Shown: piece after piece, positions 9,837-17,731 of the stretch | Layout: the number at the start of each line of letters is the position of its first letter | Position numbering within the stretch: the first letter of the stretch is position 1 | Origin: Paenibacillus sp. G2S3 | GTDB taxonomy: Bacteria > Bacillota > Bacilli > Paenibacillales > Paenibacillaceae | Length of the DNA stretch: 64,000 nucleotides | Reading direction: 5' to 3' | NCBI RefSeq assembly: GCF_030123105.1 | Contig: NZ_CP126095.1 | Span: 1,488,001-1,552,000, forward strand | Translations under genes and position numbers: made by a program | Notes under the pieces: model-generated | What the model saw: only the letters and a program-made list of their open reading frames with translations | Told to the model about the DNA's origin: nothing | Databases searched by the model: none

Positions 9837-10244
9837 ATGAGCTTTTGCTGTGGAGCGAGTATGGTAGGAACAAAGGGAACTCTTAAACATTATCGCACGC
9901 AAGTCCATAATGTTCCCCTGCTTTTTTGTCCGGTATGTCATCGTGTAGAGGTTCACTATAAGGTCGAGAATGAGTATGAGATCTTGGCGGAATACGCACA
10001 TGGAGACGGAGTTACTGATGTGGATTTTCAGGATTATGTCATGGAGGACGAAACTGCAATATTCGAGAATGTCATTAACCTCGAGAGTGAAGAGCCTCTA
10101 GCTATTGTGCGGAGTCAGATCGATATGGCGCTTGACCTGCTTGCTGTAGCCAAACAGATTGAGGATACGAAGTGGGAACGGGAATTGAAGAAAAGATTAG
10201 CTGTGATGAGTCAAAGACGCCTTCGTCTGCAACAGAAAGCGTAA
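9837..10244 (+). CDS. Small protein with Cys pairs, possibly zinc-binding
   Basis: This 135-residue cytosolic protein has a Cys-Cys at residues 4-5 and a CPVC at about 32-35, which could form a zinc-ribbon-like site as in YgiT-type zinc-finger proteins. The middle is acidic (GVTDVDFQDYVMEDET) and the C-terminal 40 residues form a basic amphipathic helix. AAGGAGG lies 10 nt before the ATG. It is monocistronic with a terminator. Proteins like this are seen as conserved hypotheticals in Paenibacillus, and I assign no function. Confidence 0.7.
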   Translation: MSFCCGASMVGTKGTLKHYRTQVHNVPLLFCPVCHRVEVHYKVENEYEILAEYAHGDGVTDVDFQDYVMEDETAIFENVINLESEEPLAIVRSQIDMALDLLAVAKQIEDTKWERELKKRLAVMSQRRLRLQQKA

Positions 10245-10611
10245 GATTATTTACAATTTGGGTCTGGCCCATTTCTTTATCAAGGCCTTCGCAACCGCGA
10301 GGGCCTTTAGCTTTTTCTATTTTCTTTTAAAAGAGTTTAAATCATTTGAACGAACTAATAGTGATAAATATAATTTGATGTGATATTTTATATGTCTTTG
10401 GAATCATTTTATGAATTTTTTTATCATTCGACAGTTTCTCTGATTGCGTTGTCTACTTCACTTGGATATGATTGGAATATAATTGAACCGGTTGGAAAAA
10501 GTGCAACGATTACCGAATGTTCTGGCGGCTTCGTCATATACTCAAATACATAGTAATTTGATGTCGCTTTAGCGTCTTCGTCAAATGCAGTAAAAGGGGG
10601 AACTTCGTATC
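10245..10611. other. Intergenic region upstream of the PAS kinase
   Basis: This 367-bp gap holds a terminator (10282-10317) for the preceding gene and an AT-rich stretch leading to the kinase gene. A Spo0A-box-like heptamer TTCGACA is at 10427-10433. TATAAT-like sequence occurs around 10478, but no well-spaced -35 element accompanies it. No ORF is supported. Confidence 0.5.
10282..10317 (+). terminator. Rho-independent terminator
   Basis: AAGGCCTTCGC pairs with GCGAGGGCCTT and is followed by TAGCTTTTT. Confidence 0.8.
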
Positions 10612-11715
10612 GTGATTAGCCAATATCAAGAAAGTCTTCTATTACCGGGAAGAACCTATCAATCAGGACCTGTGGATACTACATACGAGGATGTACTAGA
10701 GAATATTGACAGCGGAATCATGCTTTTTGATGAAGAGGGAGTTATAAGTTTTGTAAATAAGCAAATGTATGGGATGCTTGAATTAACCCGTCACTCCCTT
10801 GTTGGCTGTACAATATCACACCTGTTATCTAACGTTCGACTGAGCCGCTTTAAGAAAAAGCAAGTACTGCAAAGCTATAGAGAGATGGTATACAAAGGAA
10901 AATCTAATTATGAGTTTTTAGACGAGTATGGCCGGTACTGGAAGGTTACACTATGCTGTGGAGAACAAATGAAGGGGTGTTATTTGTTTACAGTTAAAGA
11001 AATCTCCGATTATAAGTTGATTGAGCAAACGGCTTACCAGAACGATAGTTTGGCTATGCTAGGTAAATTATCTGCATCTATTGCCCATGAAATCCGGAAT
11101 CCCTTAACCGCAATTCGTGGATTTATTCAATTGCTTCACCCGCATCTACAGCAGCTTGGGAAGCAGGAATATGGCAAGATTATTTTGGCAGAAATCGATC
11201 GTGCGAACGATATTATCCATGAATTTCTAACCTCTTCCAAGCCTTCAGTTCCTCAAGTGGGAATGATTCCTGTGTCAGCCTTGCTCAAGGAGGTTGTGCT
11301 GCTTACAGAGAGTGAAGCCTTGATGAAAGGTTGCCAGATCAATCTACATCCATTTCAGGAGGATATGATGATTTCTGGAGATGTAAAACAAATGAAGCAG
11401 GTAGTCCTCAACTTGATTAGAAACGCTATGGAGGCCGTTGCGGATAGAGCAGATGGTCTAATGGGTAAAATAGAGGTTGGAGCCCACAGAGAGGGTTCTG
11501 AGGTCCGTATGTTCATCTCTGATAACGGAAAGGGAATGGATATCCGTACACTGGACAGGTTATTTAGTCCATTTTTTACAACTAAGGAGAATGGGACAGG
11601 GCTAGGTCTTTCCGTGAGTGACCGAATCATCAAAAATCATGGCGGATGCATTTCTGTCAGTAGTAGAGTTAATGAAGGTACTCATTTTGTAATCTCATTG
11701 CCATTAATTCATTAA
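10612..11715 (+). CDS. Cytosolic PAS-domain sensor histidine kinase, sporulation-kinase type
   Basis: This 367-residue kinase has no membrane segment. A PAS domain spans about 25-130 (NIDSGIMLFDEEGVISFVN), followed by a HisKA helix with phosphoacceptor His159 in SIAHEIRNPLTAIRGF. The HATPase domain has the N box NLIRNAMEAV, DNGKGMD, FFTTKENGTGLGLSV and the closing GTHFVISLPL. The HEIRNPLTxxRGFxQLL segment is characteristic of KinA/KinE-type kinases that feed the Spo0F-Spo0A phosphorelay, and no response regulator gene is adjacent. The start is a GTG with AAGGGGG about 11 nt upstream. Input signal is unknown. Confidence 0.88.
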   Translation: MISQYQESLLLPGRTYQSGPVDTTYEDVLENIDSGIMLFDEEGVISFVNKQMYGMLELTRHSLVGCTISHLLSNVRLSRFKKKQVLQSYREMVYKGKSNYEFLDEYGRYWKVTLCCGEQMKGCYLFTVKEISDYKLIEQTAYQNDSLAMLGKLSASIAHEIRNPLTAIRGFIQLLHPHLQQLGKQEYGKIILAEIDRANDIIHEFLTSSKPSVPQVGMIPVSALLKEVVLLTESEALMKGCQINLHPFQEDMMISGDVKQMKQVVLNLIRNAMEAVADRADGLMGKIEVGAHREGSEVRMFISDNGKGMDIRTLDRLFSPFFTTKENGTGLGLSVSDRIIKNHGGCISVSSRVNEGTHFVISLPLIH

Positions 11716-11846
11716 TCCATTAGTACATTCGATTAGAATATAAAGTGTTTAAGAGGCTGATCCCTGCGGATAATACAGATGCAGAGATCAGCCTTGCTTA
11801 TGTTACAATGGGGATTGGTTTTGGGGGACAAATGGAGGTAGACACA

Positions 11847-13352
11847 ATGAATTTAGAATTTAAAAGTGGCAGTGCCATTAATGAAATACAGGGTGATGCC
11901 CTTATCCTTATCATCTCTGAGTCGGAGGTCCAACATGGCGGCCTCTCAGAGAGGTGGAATGACAGAATTCGCTTATTAGGGAAAACAGGTCTCTTTAGTG
12001 GGAAGCTGAATCAGACTTATGTACTACCTTTAGATCATCCATCCGGTTGTCCTGTGGCTATTTTGGTTGGAAAGGGGGACCAATCTCTTAGGACTGAAGA
12101 TCTACGTCAAATGGCGGCTCAGACAGCACGTGCAGCACTTCGATTGAAGGCGATACAGCTAGTGTTTCAGGTGCCTGAAGGTGTTCAGGAGCTAACATTA
12201 GATAGGGATATAATATCTATTGCTTACGCGTTGTCTGAGGGGTTGTTACTCGGTTCCTATCGTCGTCCCACATATAAGCAGGAGCAATCCCAATATACAG
12301 GTCCAAACTCGGTTATTTTCACTATGGAGAAGAAGCCAGAAGATACTTTCGAGCGTGACTGGAATCTGGGCATGCAGAGAGGGCTGGCTTTTGGTGAGGC
12401 TACGAATCTAGCACGGAACTTGACGAATATGCCCGGCAATCTGCTGACTCCATCTGACCTTGCTATGGCCGCTATAGAAGTTGCTGAACGTTATGGATTT
12501 CCTTCCGAAGTGCTGGACGAACGGGAAATTGAGCAAAAAGGAATGGGCGGATTATTCGCAGTCGGAAAAGGAAGTGTAAACCCTCCGCGAATGATCGTCA
12601 TCCGTTACCAAGGAACGGGGCACTGGGATAATGTAGTGGGGCTGGTCGGTAAAGGGATTACTTTTGATACAGGGGGAATTTCCTTAAAAAGAGCCCCAGG
12701 CATGGAAGAGCTAATCAGTGATATGGGGGGCGCAGCGGCTGTGCTTGGAGTAATGGAGGCACTCGGCCGGTTACGTCCACGAATTAATGTTGTAATGGTC
12801 ATTCCATCCGCTGAGAATATGCCTTCTGCTAATGCCTTTAAACCCGGGGATATTATTACGTCTATGAGCGGACGAACCATAGAAGTACTGAATACCGATG
12901 CAGAAGGCAGACTTGTACTTGGGGATGCATTGACCTATGCCCGGGAATGGGGAGCGAAACGTGTTATTGATGTCGCCACGCTGACCGGTGCAGTGTTGTC
13001 GACATTGGGAGATATAGCTACAGGCGCTGTTACTAACGACGAGGGATTTATGGAGCAGTTTCTGACAGCAGCTAACGTTTCAGGCGAAAAAATATGGCAG
13101 CTTCCGGCTTACCCGGAATTCCGCGAAATGCTTAAGAGTGAAGTGGCCGATATCCGTAACACCGCAGGAAGATTCGGGGGAGCCACTACCGCTGGGTTAT
13201 TCGTAGGTGAGTTTGCGGAAGGTCTGCCGTGGATACATCTAGATATTGCTGGAACAGCATTCCTATCTAAAGAACGTGGAGTAAATCCTAGAGGCGGTAC
13301 AGGTGTCATGGTTCGCACAATAGTTCAGTGGTTACTCAGCGAAAGCGAATGA
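11847..13352 (+). CDS. pepA: Leucyl aminopeptidase, M17 family
   Basis: This 501-residue cytosolic metallo-aminopeptidase removes N-terminal residues from peptides using two divalent metals. The M17 landmarks are VGKGITFDTGGISLK, which carries metal-ligand Lys and Asp, and the family signature NTDAEGRLVLGDALTYA with ligand Asp and Glu and the bicarbonate-binding Arg. The frame is open from 11745, but GGAGGT at 11834-11839 lies 8 nt before ATG 11847, and the added N-terminus has no family match. A strong terminator follows. Confidence 0.94.
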   Translation: MNLEFKSGSAINEIQGDALILIISESEVQHGGLSERWNDRIRLLGKTGLFSGKLNQTYVLPLDHPSGCPVAILVGKGDQSLRTEDLRQMAAQTARAALRLKAIQLVFQVPEGVQELTLDRDIISIAYALSEGLLLGSYRRPTYKQEQSQYTGPNSVIFTMEKKPEDTFERDWNLGMQRGLAFGEATNLARNLTNMPGNLLTPSDLAMAAIEVAERYGFPSEVLDEREIEQKGMGGLFAVGKGSVNPPRMIVIRYQGTGHWDNVVGLVGKGITFDTGGISLKRAPGMEELISDMGGAAAVLGVMEALGRLRPRINVVMVIPSAENMPSANAFKPGDIITSMSGRTIEVLNTDAEGRLVLGDALTYAREWGAKRVIDVATLTGAVLSTLGDIATGAVTNDEGFMEQFLTAANVSGEKIWQLPAYPEFREMLKSEVADIRNTAGRFGGATTAGLFVGEFAEGLPWIHLDIAGTAFLSKERGVNPRGGTGVMVRTIVQWLLSESE

Positions 13353-13376
13353 TTGGCTCTTCATAAACAACAAATA

Positions 13377-13434
13377 GAAACCTCGCCTTAGGACAATGGA
13401 TGCATGACCAACCATTTCAAAGGCGAGGTTTCTT
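13377..13434. terminator. Bidirectional terminator between pepA and the convergent small gene
   Basis: GAAACCTCGCCTT at 13377-13389 pairs with AAGGCGAGGTTTC at 13420-13432, with an inner AATGG/CCATT extension. A-rich and T-rich flanks on the two sides suit both strands. Confidence 0.8.
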
Positions 13435-13456
13435 TGCTTTGTAACAATGATAAAGA

Positions 13457-13603
13457 TTAATTAGTGCCACTGGATTTTTTAGCCTTCGATTGGGCAGTAA
13501 AGGATTGTATACCGTTCATAATTTTATCACGAGTTCCCTTATTCTTCAGTAAATAGGCTACGCCCAATGCGGCTGTTGTGAAAAATTTTTTTTTTGTATT
13601 CAT
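13457..13603 (-). CDS. 48-residue small basic protein of unknown function
   Basis: A short ORF starts at ATG 13603 with a strong AAGGAGGT 8 nt upstream. The product begins with MNTKKKFFTTAALGVAYLL, giving a basic start and a short hydrophobic stretch, followed by a basic, serine-rich hydrophilic tail ending KSSGTN. It may be a small membrane-associated protein. It is codirectional with the downstream-lying feo genes (about 100 bp apart) and could be the last gene of that transcript. No family is recognised. Confidence 0.6.
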   Translation of the reverse strand: MNTKKKFFTTAALGVAYLLKNKGTRDKIMNGIQSFTAQSKAKKSSGTN

Positions 13604-13706
13604 AGTGATTACCTCCTTGGTATAGTCTGTAGTTGCTTATAACAAACATACCCGAAAGCTATGAAAGCTAAACTATGAACCCTTACATATAACGGTTAGA
13701 GCAAGC

Positions 13707-13886
13707 CTATTTCTTCTTGTTAACAGGTGTTGAGCAGCAGGAGAGGGGAGAATCTAAAGACGCTGCTGAACAGGTCTTACCCTTATCACAGCCAGCACAA
13801 GCGCCTTGCTTGCCCTTTTGCACATGTCGATAGATGATCCAGCCTGAATAACCGAAGATTAGAGTGACGATTAGAACATTTATCAT
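13707..13886 (-). CDS. FeoB-associated Cys-rich small membrane protein
   Basis: This 59-residue protein has an N-terminal membrane helix (MINVLIVTLIFGYSGWIIY), a basic turn, and a Cys-rich cytoplasmic tail with CAGC, C39 and a CC pair. This matches the 'FeoB-associated Cys-rich membrane protein' group, which in Firmicutes takes the place of FeoC beside feoB. The gene follows feoB on the same strand with a 44-nt gap. A metal- or cluster-sensing or delivery role is inferred from family context, not shown. Confidence 0.8.
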   Translation of the reverse strand: MINVLIVTLIFGYSGWIIYRHVQKGKQGACAGCDKGKTCSAASLDSPLSCCSTPVNKKK

Positions 13887-13930
13887 TACGATGCCCCACT
13901 TTCATTAAGAGAATCAACAAATTACAAGTT

Positions 13931-15943
13931 CTACGACCAGCCTAGTAATCGCCCACCTTGGAAAATAACAAAAGATACGATATACGCCAGAGCAAGAGAA
14001 TAGCCAATGGAGAAGAAAGTCCATTTCCAAGAGGCTGTTTCCTTTTTGATAACCCCTACAGTGGCCAGACAAGGAATATATAATAGGATAAAGGCCATAA
14101 AGCTGATTGCACTCAACGGTGTAAAGACTTGTGAGATTTGATTCTCTAATCCAGCGGTGTCCGGTGCGTGATAAATGATATTCATCGTAGACACAACGAC
14201 CTCTTTCGCTAAAAATCCTGGAACCAAGGTAGAGCCAGCCTGCCACGTTCCGAAACCAAGCGGTTCCAGTAGTGGTGCAATCATGCCTCCGAATTTAGCT
14301 AGGAAGCTATGATCCATTTCAACATCAAATCCACCAGGACCAGCATAAGACATAAACCAAATAATTGCTGAGCCAGCTAGAATAATCGTTCCCGCTTTAC
14401 GAAGGAACCCTTTGCCCTTCTCCCAAGTGCTGCGCGATAAGGTTTTGATCTGCGGCATACGGTAAGGAGGGAGTTCGATGATGAAGACGGAGGATTCATT
14501 TTTGAATAAGTATTTAGAGAATACCTTACAAAGAATTAGGGCAAAAACAATACCCATAACATACATAGAGAGAACGGCAAACGCTTGTTGCTCAGGGAAG
14601 AATACAACTGCGAATAATGCATAAACAGGTAATCTTGCAGAACAAGACATCAGCGGCATTAACAGGGTTGTCAGCATACGGTCTTTGGGCTGTTCGATGC
14701 TTCGCGCCGCCATAATGGCTGGTACATTGCAACCAAAACCAATGATGAAGGGAATGAATGCTTTTCCGTTCAGTCCCATTCTTTCCATGGTGCTGTCCAT
14801 CAACAAGCAGACCCTTGCCATGTAACCGGAATCCTCCAGGAAGGAAATGATCAAAAAGAGAATGAAGATTTGCGGAACAAACACCAGTACACCGCCTACG
14901 CCACCGATGATGCCATCTACGATTAATGCATGCGTGAAGCTAGAGGCACCAATGGTCTGAAGCAGCGAGTTTGTTCCATCACTAATAGGGCCGGAAATCA
15001 AGCCATCTACGATATCCGATAGGGGGCCGCCAACCCAGTCAAATGTAGTCTTAAAGAGAGCATACATAAAGAAAATGAATAAGGGCAGTCCCAAAAAGCG
15101 ATGGGTCAGCACCGAATCTAATCTTTCTGTCAAGTTATGGGGCTTCTGAGCTGTCGTATCAAGGACTTCGGCACAAATATTGCGAATGTATTCCATGCGG
15201 TTCGAGCGAATCCATTGCGGGAGTGTCAGGGCGAGTTTTTTGATTTGTAGCTCACTCTGACAAGATTCACAGATATTCAGCAGTCTCGTAACATCTATAC
15301 GTGATTTCAGGAACTGAAGTATAACGGGATTCTGCTCCATTAGCTGTAGAGCGACCCAACGATGATTGGGTAGATCTTTTATAGAACGTAATTCCTTTTC
15401 TATAGAAGATATTGCTCGTTCGACTACCTCACCATAATCTAGCTTGAACTTTACAGCAGGAATTGCTGACGATTCCTCTAGGATGCTGAGCATCTGTACG
15501 CTGCCTTTACCAGTTCTTGCTATAAGGGGGAGGACCGTTACACCCAATCTTGATTGTAAAAGGGTTTGATTGATACGAATACCACGGGCATTAGCGACGT
15601 CAATCATATTAAGACCGAGTAAAGTAGGCTTGCCATACTCAAGTAGTTGAAGTGTGAGCAGCAGATTACGTTCCAGCTGGGAGGCATCCACGATATTAAT
15701 CAATGCTTCTGGGGATTCTTCTATAAGATATTGGGCTGCGACCCCTTCATCGCGTGAGAGTGGGTGAAGAGAATAGATGCCGGGCAAATCAATGAGCTTG
15801 CCTGCCCCGTTCTTCAGATTTCCGATCTTTTTCTCAACCGTAACCCCTGACCAGTTTCCTACATATTCGTATGAAGTCGTTAATGTATTGAAGAGAGAGG
15901 TCTTCCCTGTATTGGGATTGCCTACAAGAGCTATAGAACTCAA
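13931..15943 (-). CDS. feoB: Ferrous iron transporter FeoB
   Basis: This 670-residue inner-membrane protein imports Fe2+. The N-terminal G domain has G1 GNPNTGKTSLFN, G3 DLPGIYSL and G4 LNMID. A helical GDI-like spacer (about 165-250) and the polytopic permease with two Gate domains follow. The Gate Cys is in GFGCNVPAI. The start is a TTG at 15943 that overlaps the feoA stop codon (TTGA), so the two are translationally coupled. At 670 residues it is a normal length for a Firmicute FeoB. A Fur-box-like site lies upstream of feoA and would repress the operon in iron-replete cells. Confidence 0.96.
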   Translation of the reverse strand: MSSIALVGNPNTGKTSLFNTLTTSYEYVGNWSGVTVEKKIGNLKNGAGKLIDLPGIYSLHPLSRDEGVAAQYLIEESPEALINIVDASQLERNLLLTLQLLEYGKPTLLGLNMIDVANARGIRINQTLLQSRLGVTVLPLIARTGKGSVQMLSILEESSAIPAVKFKLDYGEVVERAISSIEKELRSIKDLPNHRWVALQLMEQNPVILQFLKSRIDVTRLLNICESCQSELQIKKLALTLPQWIRSNRMEYIRNICAEVLDTTAQKPHNLTERLDSVLTHRFLGLPLFIFFMYALFKTTFDWVGGPLSDIVDGLISGPISDGTNSLLQTIGASSFTHALIVDGIIGGVGGVLVFVPQIFILFLIISFLEDSGYMARVCLLMDSTMERMGLNGKAFIPFIIGFGCNVPAIMAARSIEQPKDRMLTTLLMPLMSCSARLPVYALFAVVFFPEQQAFAVLSMYVMGIVFALILCKVFSKYLFKNESSVFIIELPPYRMPQIKTLSRSTWEKGKGFLRKAGTIILAGSAIIWFMSYAGPGGFDVEMDHSFLAKFGGMIAPLLEPLGFGTWQAGSTLVPGFLAKEVVVSTMNIIYHAPDTAGLENQISQVFTPLSAISFMAFILLYIPCLATVGVIKKETASWKWTFFSIGYSLALAYIVSFVIFQGGRLLGWS

Positions 15944-16185
15944 GATACGTTCACCTCAATCAGGGAAGCTTCTTTTCGGCGGATGGCGAACAGCTGTCCG
16001 TTACATTCAAGTGTAATCGGTCCCCAAAAAGGTCCCTTTCCTTTAAGACGAATGCTCACACCCTCTGACACTCCGAGATCAGCAAGACGACGGCGTAGAA
16101 TGGGGTTCATTCCTTCTATTTTATGAATATTTCCAGCAGCACCAGGTTGTAATTCCAGTAAGGAACAGCAGGTAGAAGTAGCTAT
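15940..16185 (-). CDS. feoA: FeoA-domain protein, apparently without a standard start codon
   Basis: This about 81-residue SH3-like protein supports FeoB-mediated ferrous iron uptake. The segment LLELQPGAAGNIHKIEG, then NPILRRRLADLGVSEGVSI, then KGKGPFWGPITLECNG and the closing FAIRRKEASLIEV follow the FeoA pattern throughout. The frame is open upstream to a TGA, yet contains no ATG, GTG or TTG. GGAGG lies 7 nt before an ATA at 16185, followed by codons for ATSTCCSL, so an ATA start at the optimal distance fits best. An ATT at 16191 is too close to the ribosome site. A sequencing error or ATG-to-ATA mutation is possible. The stop overlaps the feoB start. Confidence 0.85.
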   Translation of the reverse strand: MATSTCCSLLELQPGAAGNIHKIEGMNPILRRRLADLGVSEGVSIRLKGKGPFWGPITLECNGQLFAIRRKEASLIEVNVS

Positions 16186-16206
16186 TGTAATCCCTCCAAA
16201 AGAGAT

Positions 16207-16221
16207 TGAGAATCAATCTCA
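16207..16221. promoter_or_regulatory. Fur-box-like 7-1-7 palindrome upstream of feoAB
   Basis: TGAGAATCAATCTCA matches the Bacillus Fur 7-1-7 consensus TGATAATnATTATCA at 11 of 14 positions. It is embedded in a longer perfect palindrome (GAGATTGA, 3 nt, TCAATCTC). It lies about 25 bp upstream of the feoA ribosome site, where Fur with iron would block transcription. Regulation is inferred. Confidence 0.65.
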
Positions 16222-16367
16222 ACTGTTTTCTTGTAATGTAGCATTTTTAAGTGTTTGTATACTGTGATATTTGTCCCTGACCTCCTGTGATAATTACTTT
16301 AAAGTGCTAAAGGCGAAATACCTTTACAATTTATTCTTCATTAAAGTATGATTGAACGATATAAATT

Positions 16368-16384
16368 GCATAGTAAAGCTATGC
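16368..16384. repeat. Operator-like inverted repeat upstream of the aldolase-family gene
   Basis: GCATAG and CTATGC are separated by 5 nt. A TATAAT at 16392-16397 follows closely, so the palindrome could overlap a promoter, although no well-spaced -35 element is seen. Confidence 0.35.
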
Positions 16385-16445
16385 TAGAGGTTATAATGAT
16401 TGCAATAGCGGATACGATGATTGCAGGAATTGAAGGGAGATAATT

Positions 16446-17405
16446 ATGAAGACTAATCAATGTAAGATTGTTGACTGCACCATTCGCGATGGGGGGCTAG
16501 TTAACAACTGGGATTTCAGTGTGGAATTTGTGCAAAATTTGTATGCCGGCTTGAATGAGGCTGGTGTTGACTATATGGAAATCGGTTATAAGAACTCCCC
16601 TAAACTGCTCAAAGGAGCAGAAGGTGCTGGACCATGGCGTTTTCTGAACGATGATTTCTTACGTAAGGTTATCCCGCAAAAGGGACATACTAAGCTTTCC
16701 GCTCTGGTTGATATCGGTCGTGTGGATGAGAATGATATTTTACCTCGCAGCGAAAGTATGCTGGATCTAATTCGTGTGGCTTGTTATAGCAAAGATGTGG
16801 AGAAAGCCTTGCAGCTGGTACAAACATTCCATGATCTAGGCTATGAGACAACGATCAACATTATGGCTTTGTCTAATGTAATGGAGAATGAATTATTAGA
16901 AGCTTTCGAAATGATTCGTGAGAGCGTAGTTGATGTGGTATACATTGTGGATTCATACGGTAGTCTAGATCACAATGATATCAATTACTTGGTTGAGAAG
17001 TTCAAGACTCATCTGCCAAACAAACGCCTGGGCGTTCATACCCATAATAATCTTCAACTGGCGTTCTCCAATACATTGATTGCTGCTGAGAAAGGTGTAG
17101 AGCTGCTGGACGCTTCCTGTTATGGAATGGGACGTGCTGCCGGAAATTGTCCTACCGAGCTGCTTGTGACTCATTTGAAGAATACACGCTACACTTTGCG
17201 TCCTGTAATTGATATTATTGAACGTCTGATGATTCCTTTACGTGAAAAGGAAGAGTGGGGCTATATCATTCCTTACATGATCACTGGAACGCTTGATGAG
17301 CATCCACGTTCGGCTATGGCGCTTCGCGCATCAGCGGATAAGGATAAAGCGGTTGATTTCTATGATAAGCTTACAACGCCAGAGGTTAACTTCGGCGATA
17401 AATAA
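16446..17405 (+). CDS. DRE-TIM metallolyase family protein (HMGL-like aldolase domain)
   Basis: This 319-residue TIM-barrel protein belongs to the family of 4-hydroxy-2-oxovalerate aldolase, HMG-CoA lyase and isopropylmalate synthase. The metal-binding start DCTIRDGGLVNNWDF contains the family's Asp-Arg pair. IVDSYGSL follows, and the paired metal histidines are in LGVHTHNNLQLAFSN, then GMGRAAGNCPTELLV. There is no second domain of the kind seen in leucine or citramalate synthases. It stands alone between a promoter region with a palindrome and its own terminator. The substrate is unknown. Members are often annotated simply 'aldolase catalytic domain'. Confidence 0.85.
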   Translation: MKTNQCKIVDCTIRDGGLVNNWDFSVEFVQNLYAGLNEAGVDYMEIGYKNSPKLLKGAEGAGPWRFLNDDFLRKVIPQKGHTKLSALVDIGRVDENDILPRSESMLDLIRVACYSKDVEKALQLVQTFHDLGYETTINIMALSNVMENELLEAFEMIRESVVDVVYIVDSYGSLDHNDINYLVEKFKTHLPNKRLGVHTHNNLQLAFSNTLIAAEKGVELLDASCYGMGRAAGNCPTELLVTHLKNTRYTLRPVIDIIERLMIPLREKEEWGYIIPYMITGTLDEHPRSAMALRASADKDKAVDFYDKLTTPEVNFGDK

Positions 17406-17731
17406 ATCTGTTGTTTAGAAGCACTGAACCCGTTCGTAGGGGGAAGTGCTTTTTTTATTGAATAAAAATTCTGTGAATTTCTTTGATAAATTATTGTTAC
17501 ATTTTTCGCAAAAATACTTACCGTTCTAATAAGAAGCCTGAAGGTATTTATGCTTGCCTGCTTGAAGAAAATGGTTTATATTTATGCAAGATTTGTGAAT
17601 AATCATTATAAAAATACTACCTCACAAAAAGAAATGTAACTTTAAAGACCGATCTAGCCGATATTTATACATAGGACAAGACTATACATAGTTGCTTAAT
17701 AATCGACATCATTTTCAGACGCGAGGGACCT
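17406..17731. other. Intergenic region, terminator then AT-rich leader
   Basis: The first 50 bp hold the terminator of the preceding gene. The remaining about 270 bp is AT-rich and leads to the MASE3-GGDEF-EAL gene. I see no ORF, riboswitch-like fold or well-formed promoter in it. Confidence 0.5.
17420..17457 (+). terminator. Rho-independent terminator after the aldolase-family gene
   Basis: AGCACT at 17420-17425 pairs with AGTGCT at 17445-17450, with an inner CCC/GGG, followed by TTTTTTT. Confidence 0.82.

Noticed and set aside
11745-11846. Extended N-terminus of leucyl aminopeptidase
   Set aside because: The 34 extra residues have no family match and the ribosome site lies before the internal ATG at 11847.
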